From Phascolarctobacterium faecium DSM 14760 (GTDB lineage: Bacteria > Bacillota > Negativicutes > Acidaminococcales > Acidaminococcaceae), in assembly GCF_003269275.1 (NCBI RefSeq), contig NZ_QLTS01000009.1, positions 40,878-104,877 of the forward strand: 64,000 nucleotides of DNA, in the 5' to 3' direction. Position numbers and translations under genes: made by a program. Every line of letters begins with the position of its first letter. Position 1 is the stretch's first letter. Of the stretch, positions 57,032 to 64,000 are shown one piece after another. The notes beneath the pieces are model-generated. The model did not search any database and was not told the DNA's origin. It saw nothing but the letters and a program-made list of their open reading frames with translations.

Positions 57032-58344
57032 AATCGAAGCTTGGCTTGATATTTTTTCCGGCTTTTGACTGGATGATATCGCCTACACACCCGGAGCGGC
57101 AGGAGCGTTTGTTATATACGCGTGATCAACTGCTGGAAGAGGGGCTTTTTGATTTGCCGCAGATCAGAGAATACCGCCCCCGTTTGGCAGAAATCAATGA
57201 TTTGCAGCGTGCACATATCGGTGTGCCGTCCATTGCACGTCTTATCACACCGGCGCACCTTACTTCTGCAGGCGGTTGTTTAGCCGCAGCTGATGCAGTA
57301 ATGTCAGGTGAAGTAAAGCGGGCTTTTGCTTTAGTCAGGCCGCCTGGGCATCATGCAATGCGCGTAGTTCACGGAATCCGCGGTTTTTGCACTGTTAATA
57401 TCGAAGCGGTGATGGTGGAGTATCTGCGCAGTGTTTATGGAATCAAAAAAATCGCTGTTGTCGATACTGACGTACATCATGGTGATGGTTCGCAGGATAT
57501 TTTTTATCATGATCCTGATACTTTATATATTTCTTTTCATCAGGACGGCAGGACCTTGTATCCCGGTACGGGTTTTCCTGATGAAGCCGGCAGTCCGGCA
57601 GCCTGGGGTACAAATATCAACCTGCCGTTGCTGCCGGGCACAGGTGATGAGGGACTGCACAGATTATATGATGGTCTGATCCAGCATATTCTTGATGATT
57701 TTGAGCCGGAGCTGATCATTAATTCAGCAGGTCAGGATAATCATTTCAGTGATCCTCTGGCTTCAATGGCTGTAACAGCGCAGGGATATGCCAAATTAGC
57801 CGATAAATTGCAGGCTGATATTGCAGTACTGGAGGGCGGCTATTCTGTAGAGGCTGCGCTGCCCTATGTTAATACAGGTATCATTTTGGCAATGGCGGAT
57901 ATGGACTACAGCAAGGTGGTAGAACCTGACCAAAGCGATTTGCGGCAGCAGGATGAGCGCTGTAATAAACGTGTCGATCAGCTGATTGCTGAAACAGGTG
58001 AATTGTGGCGCAGTCGGTTTAGCACCAGAAAAGAGCTGCTGGCAAAATGCGGTAATAGCTGGAGCAGGAAGAAAAGCATTTATTATGATGAAGAAGGGAT
58101 CAGAGAAGAACAGATCGAGACCGCTCATTATTGCAGGCAATGCAGCGGTTATCTTACGATCAGGACTGCGGCTGCGGGAACACGTTTCGGAGATCAGAGC
58201 GCGTTTATCATTTCGTTGAAACGCGATACCTGCAGTGAATGCCGGCAAACTGCTTATGACGAAGCACAGCTGGAAAAACGTAATGGCAAATGGCAGTATG
58301 TTTTAGTGCAGCACATAGCTGATGGTGAAATAGAAAGTTTGTAA
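57028..58344 (+). CDS. Histone-deacetylase-family amidohydrolase with C-terminal zinc-ribbon-like region
   Basis: 438 residues from TTG 57028 (GGGAGGTGG upstream). HDAC motifs: HPERQERLLYT, RPPGHHAMR (catalytic His pair), VVDTDVHHGDGSQDIFY (zinc ligands D, H), SFHQDGRTLYPGTG, SAGQDNHFSDPL (zinc Asp) and LEGGYS. Bacterial relatives deacetylate polyamines or similar amides. The last ~130 residues carry HYCRQCSGY and CSECRQ, a zinc-ribbon-like appendage. Operon with a hydantoinase-type protein suggests joint amide metabolism. Confidence 0.88.
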   Translation: MKSKLGLIFFPAFDWMISPTHPERQERLLYTRDQLLEEGLFDLPQIREYRPRLAEINDLQRAHIGVPSIARLITPAHLTSAGGCLAAADAVMSGEVKRAFALVRPPGHHAMRVVHGIRGFCTVNIEAVMVEYLRSVYGIKKIAVVDTDVHHGDGSQDIFYHDPDTLYISFHQDGRTLYPGTGFPDEAGSPAAWGTNINLPLLPGTGDEGLHRLYDGLIQHILDDFEPELIINSAGQDNHFSDPLASMAVTAQGYAKLADKLQADIAVLEGGYSVEAALPYVNTGIILAMADMDYSKVVEPDQSDLRQQDERCNKRVDQLIAETGELWRSRFSTRKELLAKCGNSWSRKKSIYYDEEGIREEQIETAHYCRQCSGYLTIRTAAAGTRFGDQSAFIISLKRDTCSECRQTAYDEAQLEKRNGKWQYVLVQHIADGEIESL

Positions 58345-58395
58345 TTAAAATAGGCTGATGCCTTCAAAGATTAGGAAACGGAGTAAAGAAAACTA

Positions 58396-58986
58396 ATGAA
58401 AGAAATTGTTATTGCAACACGTAATCCCGGTAAACTTGAAGAATTCAAAGTATTGATGAAAGATTTGGAGGTGGAATTACGTTCATTGGAAGAATGGCCG
58501 AATGTACCTGAACCAGAAGAAACAGGGAAAACTTTTATGGCCAATGCCCGACTGAAGGCTGTTTATTATGCTAAAGAAACAGGGCTGCCATGTATCGCCG
58601 ATGATTCAGGATTAGAAGTACTGGCGCTGGAGGGGGCTCCAGGCGTGCGCAGTGCGCGTTATGCCGGCGAGGAAGCTACGGACGAAGAAAACAACAAACT
58701 GCTGCTGCAGACGATGAAATTTCAGGTAAAACGTACTTGCCGTTTCCGTTGTGCATTAGCCGTGGCAGCTCCTAACGGAAAAATTTTATTGGAAAGCGAC
58801 GGCATTTGTGACGGTATGCTGCTGCATGAGCCGTTAGGGACAGAGGGATTTGGTTATGATCCTCTGTTTTGGTCAACAGAACTGCATAAGGGTATGGGCG
58901 AGGCTACGATGCAGGAGAAAAATAAAATCAGCCATCGCGGCAAAGCTATTAAAAAACTTGTTGCGAATTGGGGGAAAATGAAGTGA
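58396..58986 (+). CDS. rdgB: XTP/dITP diphosphatase (RdgB/HAM1)
   Basis: 196 residues: IATRNPGKLEEFK, ADDSGLEV, GAPGVRSARYAGEEATDEEN, FGYDPLFW and KNKISHRGKAI are all canonical. Removes non-canonical purine nucleotides (XTP, dITP). Overlaps the next gene by four bases (GTGA). Confidence 0.95.
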   Translation: MKEIVIATRNPGKLEEFKVLMKDLEVELRSLEEWPNVPEPEETGKTFMANARLKAVYYAKETGLPCIADDSGLEVLALEGAPGVRSARYAGEEATDEENNKLLLQTMKFQVKRTCRFRCALAVAAPNGKILLESDGICDGMLLHEPLGTEGFGYDPLFWSTELHKGMGEATMQEKNKISHRGKAIKKLVANWGKMK

Positions 58987-59462
58987 AAATCGGTATTACC
59001 GGCGATACTCACGGCAGCAAACAAGCCATCAGGCAGGTTCTGCATGCTGTGCCGCCTGTTGAATATTGGTTTCATACCGGAGATTACAGTCAGGATGGAC
59101 GTTTTTTAGTTGCCGAAACCAAGCTGCCGTTACTGGCAGTATGCGGCAATACAGATCCCGGCGAAGGGAAAGCAAATGTAGACGAATTTATTACGTTGGC
59201 GGGGCAGCGTATCTGGCTGACGCATGGACATCGTTATCTGCATGGGTATCAGGTATCCGAACTGGCCTGGTGGGCACGTAAGCTGGAAGCTGATATTGTG
59301 GTTTTCGGACATACACACGTACCTTTGGTAAAATGGTTCGGTGATGTACTGCTTGTTAATCCCGGCAGCCCTGTTTTACCGCGCAGCGAAATGGGAGCTA
59401 CGTTTGCTGTATTAACTGTTAAAGAAGGAGAACGCCCGGAAGCTGAGATTTACAAATTATAG
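58983..59462 (+). CDS. YfcE/MJ0936 family phosphodiesterase
   Basis: 159 residues from GTG 58983, coupled to rdgB. GITGDTHGS, FHTGDY, VCGNTDPG, LTHGHRY and FGHTHVPL give the full metallophosphoesterase site with two metals. The rdgB-yfcE order is common in Firmicutes. Confidence 0.92.
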   Translation: MKIGITGDTHGSKQAIRQVLHAVPPVEYWFHTGDYSQDGRFLVAETKLPLLAVCGNTDPGEGKANVDEFITLAGQRIWLTHGHRYLHGYQVSELAWWARKLEADIVVFGHTHVPLVKWFGDVLLVNPGSPVLPRSEMGATFAVLTVKEGERPEAEIYKL

Positions 59463-59535
59463 TGCCGTCGTGTCAGGCAAGCTTTTAATTTGTAAAAAAA
59501 CTTAAAATTCTGACGCTTGCTACTTGAAAAAGCAG

Positions 59536-59570
59536 TATAATTCATTTACAATATTTAGTATATACTAAAT
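59536..59570 (+). promoter_or_regulatory. mae-fum promoter and 18-bp palindromic operator
   Basis: TATAAT at 59536-59541 is followed 11 bases later by the perfect palindrome ATTTAGTATATACTAAAT (59553-59570), just before the ribosome binding site. A dimeric regulator, possibly GntR-like, bound there would block transcript initiation or elongation. Confidence 0.65.
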
Positions 59571-59593
59571 TGAAATTACGGGGGTAATAATGT

Positions 59594-60820
59594 ATGACAT
59601 TACGTGACGATGCTTTGAAACTCCACTTAGAAAACCATGGCAAGCTTGCTGTTGTGAGCAAGGTTCCCATTAAAACCCGCGAAGATTTGGCCTTGGCATA
59701 CACCCCTGGTGTTGCTGAACCATGTAAAGAAATCAAAGAAAATAAAGACTTGTCCTTTGAATATACCTGCCGCGGCAATATGGTCGCTATAGTCAGCGAC
59801 GGTACCCGTGTACTCGGCCTGGGAGATATCGGACCGGAAGCAGCAATGCCGGTAATGGAAGGCAAGGCAGCACTATTTAAAACCTTTGGCGATGTAGATG
59901 CTGTACCTATCTGTATCGATACTAAAGATCCTTCTAAAATTATTGAAACTGTACGTTTCCTGCAGCCCAGCTTTGCCGGTATTAATTTGGAAGATATTTC
60001 CTCTCCTAAATGCTATGATATCGAATGCGAATTGAAGAAAATCTGCGATATCCCTGTTTTCCATGACGATCAGCACGGTACTGCAATTGCCTGTCTGGCA
60101 GCAGTTATCGGTGCTTTGCGCTTCGTGAAAAAAGATATGAAAACAGCTAAATTTGTTGTTAACGGCTGCGGCGCAGCAGGCTCTGCTATCGGCCGTCTGC
60201 TTATCAGCATGGGTGCTGAAAATGTAACCATGGTTGATCGTTTCGGCGCTTTGTATGAAGGCATTGACGCTAATCTTGACCGCATCCAGTCTTATCTGGC
60301 GACAGTCACTAATAAAGAACATAAAAAAGGCACTTTGGCGGATATAGCCAAAGGCGCTGACGTTTTGATCGGTGTTTCCGCTCCTAACGTCTTTACGAAA
60401 GAAATCATCGCCAGCATGGCAGATAAAGCTATAGTTTTTGCACTTGCCAATCCGGTTCCGGAAACTTCTTATGCTGACGCTATCGAAGCTGGTGCTGCTG
60501 TTGCAGGTACCGGCCGCAGTGATAGTCCGAATCAGGTCAACAACGTCACTGTATTCCCGGGTGTGTTCCGCGGCGCTATTGATGTACGCGCTAAAGCAAT
60601 CACTGAAGAAATGAAAGTAGCTGCTGTTTATGCAATTTCCGAACTGATCGACGAGAAAGACCTGCGTGCCGATTATGTTGTTCCGGATGCGTTTGATCCG
60701 CGTGTTGCGCCGGCAGTTGCGGCCGCGGTGGCCCGTGTTGCTATGGAAACAGGCATTGCCCGCATTAAAGTCGATCCAGAAGAAGTGCGTGCCAACACTA
60801 TGAAACGTGTCGGCAGATAA
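59594..60820 (+). CDS. Malic enzyme (malate to pyruvate and CO2)
   Basis: 408 residues of the short bacterial type: AYTPGVAEPCKEI, GDIGPEAAMPVMEGKA, FHDDQHGTAIA, the Rossmann NGCGAAGSAIGRLL and ANPVPETSYADA. Decarboxylates malate with NAD(P). Its stop is followed eleven bases later by the fumarase alpha gene, so the operon interconverts fumarate, malate and pyruvate. Confidence 0.94.
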   Translation: MTLRDDALKLHLENHGKLAVVSKVPIKTREDLALAYTPGVAEPCKEIKENKDLSFEYTCRGNMVAIVSDGTRVLGLGDIGPEAAMPVMEGKAALFKTFGDVDAVPICIDTKDPSKIIETVRFLQPSFAGINLEDISSPKCYDIECELKKICDIPVFHDDQHGTAIACLAAVIGALRFVKKDMKTAKFVVNGCGAAGSAIGRLLISMGAENVTMVDRFGALYEGIDANLDRIQSYLATVTNKEHKKGTLADIAKGADVLIGVSAPNVFTKEIIASMADKAIVFALANPVPETSYADAIEAGAAVAGTGRSDSPNQVNNVTVFPGVFRGAIDVRAKAITEEMKVAAVYAISELIDEKDLRADYVVPDAFDPRVAPAVAAAVARVAMETGIARIKVDPEEVRANTMKRVGR

Positions 60821-60830
60821 GGAGGCTATC

Positions 60831-61676
60831 ATGCGCGAGATAAAAGTTCAGGAGATAACTGCTGCTGTCAGTAAGCTTTGTAAAGATTCCTGCTATTACC
60901 TGCCGGAAGAGCTGCTGGAAAAATTAAAAGCATCTATCGCCACCGAAGAATCTCCTTTGGGGCAGGAAATATTGACGACTATCGTTGAGAATGCCGAACT
61001 AGCAAAAGCCAAAGACGTACCGATTTGTCAGGATACCGGTTTGACAGTTGTCTTTATGGAAATCGGACAGGAAGTACATTTTGTAGGCGGAGATCTTTAT
61101 GAAGCGGTCAACGCCGGTATCGCCGATGGTTATGTTGGCGGTTATCTGCGTAAATCTTCTGTTGATGATCCTTTATTTGTACGTAAAAATACCGGTGATA
61201 ATACGCCGGCGATCATTCATACAACGATAGTGCCCGGTGAACAGGTCAAAATAACTGTATCGCCTAAAGGCTGCGGCAGTGAAAACATGGGCGCATTAAA
61301 AATGCTTAAACCGGCTGACGGCGTTGAAGGCGTTATCAAATTCGTTGTCGACACCGTGCGCAGTGCCGGCCCTAATCCCTGTCCGCCTGTTACCGTAGGT
61401 GTCGGTATTGGCGGTAATATGGAAAAAGCTGCACTTTTGGCAAAGTATTCTCTTACTCGTAAGGTAGGGGAGCACAATCCTAATCCTCAGTATGCAGAAC
61501 TTGAAAAAGAACTGCTGAAACGTGTCAATATGACTGGCGTAGGTCCTTCCGGACTAGGCGGCAGCACTACTGCCGTAGCTGTTAATATTGAATATGCACC
61601 GACCCATATCGGCGGTCTGCCGATTGCCGTTAATCTGAACTGCCATGCTGCACGCCGTGCAGAAATGGTATTGTAA
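60831..61676 (+). CDS. fumA: Fumarate hydratase class I, alpha subunit
   Basis: 281 residues from ATG 60831 (AAGGAGG upstream). CQDTGLTVVFMEIGQ, VRKNTGDNTPAIIH, SPKGCGSENMGALKML and CPPVTVGVGIGG contain the three cysteines of the [4Fe-4S] cluster. The alpha subunit pairs with the beta subunit encoded next. Oxygen-sensitive, usual in anaerobes. TtdA (tartrate dehydratase) is the alternative, less likely beside malic enzyme. Confidence 0.93.
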   Translation: MREIKVQEITAAVSKLCKDSCYYLPEELLEKLKASIATEESPLGQEILTTIVENAELAKAKDVPICQDTGLTVVFMEIGQEVHFVGGDLYEAVNAGIADGYVGGYLRKSSVDDPLFVRKNTGDNTPAIIHTTIVPGEQVKITVSPKGCGSENMGALKMLKPADGVEGVIKFVVDTVRSAGPNPCPPVTVGVGIGGNMEKAALLAKYSLTRKVGEHNPNPQYAELEKELLKRVNMTGVGPSGLGGSTTAVAVNIEYAPTHIGGLPIAVNLNCHAARRAEMVL

Positions 61677-61689
61677 GGAGGGGCCTGAG

Positions 61690-62253
61690 ATGAGTGAAGC
61701 GATTATCAAATATATCAATGCGCCGTTAAGCGAAGCTACGATCAAAGACCTGCACGCAGGTGATGTAGTACGTATCAGCGGTTACATCTATACTGCCCGT
61801 GATGCGGCACATAAGCGTATGACAGAAGCACTGGCCAAGGGAGAGCAATTGCCCTTCGATGTAAGGGATCAGGTGATTTATTACGTAGGTCCAAGCCCTA
61901 CTAAACCCGGTGAAGTAGTTGGCAGTGCCGGACCGACGACCAGTGGGCGTATGGACAAATATACCCCGACGATGATCGAACAGGGTATGCGTGGGATGAT
62001 TGGTAAAGGACTGCGGTCGCAGGAAGTTATTGATGCCTGCGTGGAGCATGGCGCTGTTTATTTTGCTGCTATTGGCGGAGCGGCAGCAGTTATTGCAAAA
62101 TCTATCAAAGGCGAAGAAATGATTGCCTATGAAGATTTAGGGCCTGAAGCTATTCGCCGTTATGAAGTTAAAGATTTTCCTGCTATCGTCTGTATCGACA
62201 GCGAAGGCAACGATTTTTATAAAGTTGGCATTGCCAAATACAGTAAAGAGTAA
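61690..62253 (+). CDS. fumB: Fumarate hydratase class I, beta subunit
   Basis: 187 residues from ATG 61690 (AAGGAGG upstream). LHAGDVVRISGYIYTARDAAHKRM, YVGPSPTKPGEVVGSAGPTTSGRMD and MIGKGLRS are conserved swivelling-domain motifs binding the substrate. Confidence 0.93.
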   Translation: MSEAIIKYINAPLSEATIKDLHAGDVVRISGYIYTARDAAHKRMTEALAKGEQLPFDVRDQVIYYVGPSPTKPGEVVGSAGPTTSGRMDKYTPTMIEQGMRGMIGKGLRSQEVIDACVEHGAVYFAAIGGAAAVIAKSIKGEEMIAYEDLGPEAIRRYEVKDFPAIVCIDSEGNDFYKVGIAKYSKE

Positions 62254-62271
62254 CAAATTTAACAAATCTTT

Positions 62272-62303
62272 AAGGAACTGCAGAAGCAGTTCCTTATTTT
62301 TTG
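62272..62303 (+). terminator. Intrinsic terminator of the mae-fum operon
   Basis: AAGGAACTGC/GCAGTTCCTT with AGAA loop, then ATTTTTT. Confidence 0.9.
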
Positions 62304-62311
62304 CAAAAGTC

Positions 62312-62340
62312 TTGACAAGCTTATTTAGTTGAGCTATCAT
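62312..62340 (+). promoter_or_regulatory. Promoter of the S-box metQ gene
   Basis: TTGACA, 17 bases, TATCAT; transcript would start right before the riboswitch. Confidence 0.75.
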
Positions 62341-62360
62341 AATGCCAATCGAATAACACA

Positions 62361-62501
62361 CTCTTATCGAGAGCGGTGGAGGGACAGGCCCTGTGAAACC
62401 CGGCAACCAAGCCTAGCTATGGTGCTAAATCCTGCAAGAACATTCTTGATAGATGAGAGGAAAGCAGAAGCAAGCGCTCTTTCCTCGGAAAGAGCTTTTT
62501 T
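62361..62501 (+). promoter_or_regulatory. SAM-I (S-box) riboswitch with terminator
   Basis: P1 arms CTCTTATC (62361-62368) and GATGAGAG (62452-62459); core landmarks GAGGGACAGGCCC, TGAAACCCGGCAACC, and the conserved GTGCTAAATCC. An intrinsic terminator GCTCTTTC/GAAAGAGC plus six T (62476-62501) follows. With SAM bound, transcription stops before metQ. Confidence 0.95.
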
Positions 62502-62562
62502 GTTAGTCCGACCGAGCTAAGATAGGTACTGTGTTAAATTCATTTTAAAGGAGAGATTGTTT

Positions 62563-63384
62563 ATGAAAAAGTTATTTCTGGCTTTGCTGGCAGTGTTCAG
62601 CATTGCATTAGTCGTTGCCGGCTGTGGCGGCGACAGCAAACCAGCCGCTAACAGCGGCGATAAAAAGGTGGTGCTGAAAGTAGGCGCAACGCCTGTACCG
62701 CATGCTGAAATTTTGAATCTGATCAAACCGCAACTGGCTAAAGAAGGTGTTGATCTGCAGATCATTGAATTCAGCGATTATGTTAAACCAAATTTGTCTT
62801 TGGCTGATAAAGAATTAGACGCCAACTTCTTCCAGCACACTCCGTATCTCGAGAAATTTGCTTCCGAAAGGAATCTGCCTCTGGTTGCTTATACCAAGGT
62901 ACATATCGAACCAATGGGGGTTTATTCAAAAAAATTAAAAGACTTAAATAATGTTCCAAGCGGAGCTAAAGTTGCAATCCCGAATGATCCTACTAACGGC
63001 GGCCGTGCTCTGGCATTGCTGCAAAGCGCCAAGCTGCTCAAGCTGCGTGACGGTGTAGGTATTTCCGGTACGCCTGGCGATATTGTTGATAATCCTAAAA
63101 ATCTGCAGATCGTGGAAATAGAAGCAGCTTTGCTGCCGCGTTCCATGGATGATGTTGATCTGTCTGTTATCAATTCCAATTTTGCTATGGAAGCACAGCT
63201 GAATCCAGTCAAAGATTCTCTCTTTACTGAACCGAAGGATTCTCCGTATGCCAATATCTTAGCAATACGTAAAGGCGACGATAAGCGTCTGGAACTGCAA
63301 AAACTGGATAAAGCTTTAACCAGCCCTGAAGTAAAGAAATTCATCGAAGAGAAATATAAAGGCGCGGTTGTACCCGCATTTTAA
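62563..63384 (+). CDS. metQ: Methionine-binding lipoprotein (MetQ/NlpA)
   Basis: 273 residues from ATG 62563 (AAAGGAGAG upstream). Lipobox VAGC with lipidated C21, then VGATPVPHAEILN, DANFFQHTPYLE, GAKVAIPNDPTNGGRALALL and NSNFAMEA. Delivers methionine to the MetNI ABC transporter. No metN/metI lies beside it here, so it is an orphan binding-protein gene under S-box control. Confidence 0.94.
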   Translation: MKKLFLALLAVFSIALVVAGCGGDSKPAANSGDKKVVLKVGATPVPHAEILNLIKPQLAKEGVDLQIIEFSDYVKPNLSLADKELDANFFQHTPYLEKFASERNLPLVAYTKVHIEPMGVYSKKLKDLNNVPSGAKVAIPNDPTNGGRALALLQSAKLLKLRDGVGISGTPGDIVDNPKNLQIVEIEAALLPRSMDDVDLSVINSNFAMEAQLNPVKDSLFTEPKDSPYANILAIRKGDDKRLELQKLDKALTSPEVKKFIEEKYKGAVVPAF

Positions 63385-63441
63385 TGAAAGTTTTGTTTGA
63401 TTTAAGCAGATAATGATTGTAAGATAGAAGATAAAAATATT

Positions 63442-63477
63442 CCCCTCTCAGCGGAAGTTGAGAGGGGTTATTTTTTT
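63442..63477 (+). terminator. Intrinsic terminator after metQ
   Basis: CCCCTCTCA/TGAGAGGGG stem with a T-rich tail. Confidence 0.88.
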
Positions 63478-63512
63478 GCCTGGCTCTATGGGAATAGAGT
63501 CAGGCTTTTTGT
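63478..63512 (+). terminator. Second tandem terminator
   Basis: GCCTG-CTCTAT/ATAGAG-CAGGC stem with one G-T pair, followed by five T. Confidence 0.8.
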
Positions 63513-63725
63513 TGTTGTAGATCAGGTGCTGGCAAGTGAGATTGTAAATATTGCCGCACAGGTACGATGAAAATATAAGTAAGAGCAAAAATAAGACTGA
63601 AATATAAATAAAACGTGCTTATGTCTTGCGGGGGGGTACAATCATGATACAATAATTATGAATTATAGGTGAAATATTTTAACATAAACAAAAAATACAA
63701 AAGTATTGATTATAGGTGAATTCTA

Positions 63726-64000
63726 GTGGGATATAATTCTTTGCTGCGCAAGATAATTTTGATCATAGGTGACATAATTTGTTTGTATCTGGCTACCAGC
63801 ATCGCTATGGTACTGGAACTTGGTAATAAACAAACGGATAAGATAGCTTTCCATCTGGAATTTTTGCCGATCCTGGTCATCATGATGTTCTTTATGTTCA
63901 ACGTTTATGGCTTGTTCAGTCTGATCCGCAAAAAGCTGGTAGATATTTTTCTTAATCTATTGGTAGCGGTAACCAATATTTACATCATAGCGATGGCCAT
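63726..64000 (+). CDS. Exopolysaccharide sugar-transferase-type membrane protein, N-terminal part
   Basis: Starts at GTG 63726 (AGGTGA six bases upstream) and runs off the window. The 91 visible residues hold three or more hydrophobic helices (KIILIIGDIICLYLATSIAM; FLPILVIMMFFMFNVYGLF; VDIFLNLLVAVTNIYIIAMA). This is the membrane start of polyprenyl glycosylphosphotransferases or of CapD-like epimerases; the F-N-V-Y-G-L-F segment fits both. Confidence 0.6.
   Translation, partial: MGYNSLLRKIILIIGDIICLYLATSIAMVLELGNKQTDKIAFHLEFLPILVIMMFFMFNVYGLFSLIRKKLVDIFLNLLVAVTNIYIIAMA

Larger units (their letters stand above)
63385..63725. other. Intergenic: two terminators and an EPS-gene leader
   Basis: Terminators at 63442-63477 and 63478-63510, then an AT-rich stretch with three ATAGGTGA motifs (63664, 63712, 63765 region). 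No open frame of note. Confidence 0.6.

Noticed and set aside
59873..60832. 319-codon minus-strand frame across malic enzyme
   Set aside because: Antisense shadow of a canonical gene with no ribosome binding site or family likeness.

Overview
The window is a chromosomal segment of a diderm Firmicute (class Negativicutes; I suspect a Phascolarctobacterium-like organism, an inference without database support) carrying one complete, intact-looking temperate podovirus prophage of about 44 kb. Pointers to the host are a two-subunit class I fumarase in an operon with malic enzyme, an S-box-controlled NlpA-family lipoprotein, Firmicute-type promoters and ribosome binding sites, and a phage lysis module that contains spanin-like genes, which fits a host with an outer membrane.

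Left chromosomal arm (1-7014): a YhcH-family sugar protein, a tRNA-Asn/Glu/Val cluster, a nitroreductase, a secreted DUF3298-type protein, two tandem pairs of small Xre-type regulators (a duplicated two-gene module) and an AgcS amino-acid/cation symporter followed by a small PAS-like protein.

Prophage (7015-51017): integrated in the 3' half of a tRNA-Arg(CCG) gene with a 45-bp duplicated core. From left to right it carries a leftward lysogeny operon (CI-like repressor, mini ImmA-type metalloprotease, membrane peptide, tyrosine integrase); a divergent early promoter with operators built into the promoter spacers; a recombination/replication block (Sak/Rad52-like annealing protein, NinB-like protein, HNH nuclease, initiator with an internal iteron origin, helicase-loader-like zinc protein, DUF1064 nuclease); many tiny genes, several with zinc ribbons; a RinA-like late regulator; terminase, portal and capsid genes resembling Bordetella phage BPP-1; T7-like tail tube and internal virion proteins, including a 2021-residue polyvalent protein with nuclease-like and zincin-like segments; a second immunity/moron block (secreted protein, ribbon-helix-helix repressor, Rha antirepressor, KilAC antirepressor); tail fibre and assembly genes; lysis genes including an almost fully overlapping spanin-like pair; and a terminal cassette of small unknown genes. 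A holin-like type I toxin with a candidate antisense RNA sits between virion genes.

Three copies of one promoter-like element (GTWTCCGACA-N20-TAAAAT) lie immediately downstream of the RinA-like gene and upstream of the tail-fibre block. Two of these three are followed by a UUCG-capped intrinsic terminator before the next main gene block. With further terminator hairpins inside the late operon, this suggests a dedicated late promoter plus an antitermination or attenuation scheme.

Right chromosomal arm (51018-64000): tRNA-Arg, YitT transporter-like protein, HAD phosphatase, DUF3842, thioesterase, CofE-like protein, a hydantoinase/oxoprolinase plus histone-deacetylase-family operon, dITPase, YfcE phosphodiesterase, malic enzyme and fumarase (preceded by a perfect 18-bp palindrome), a SAM riboswitch with metQ, and the start of an exopolysaccharide glycosyltransferase-type gene.
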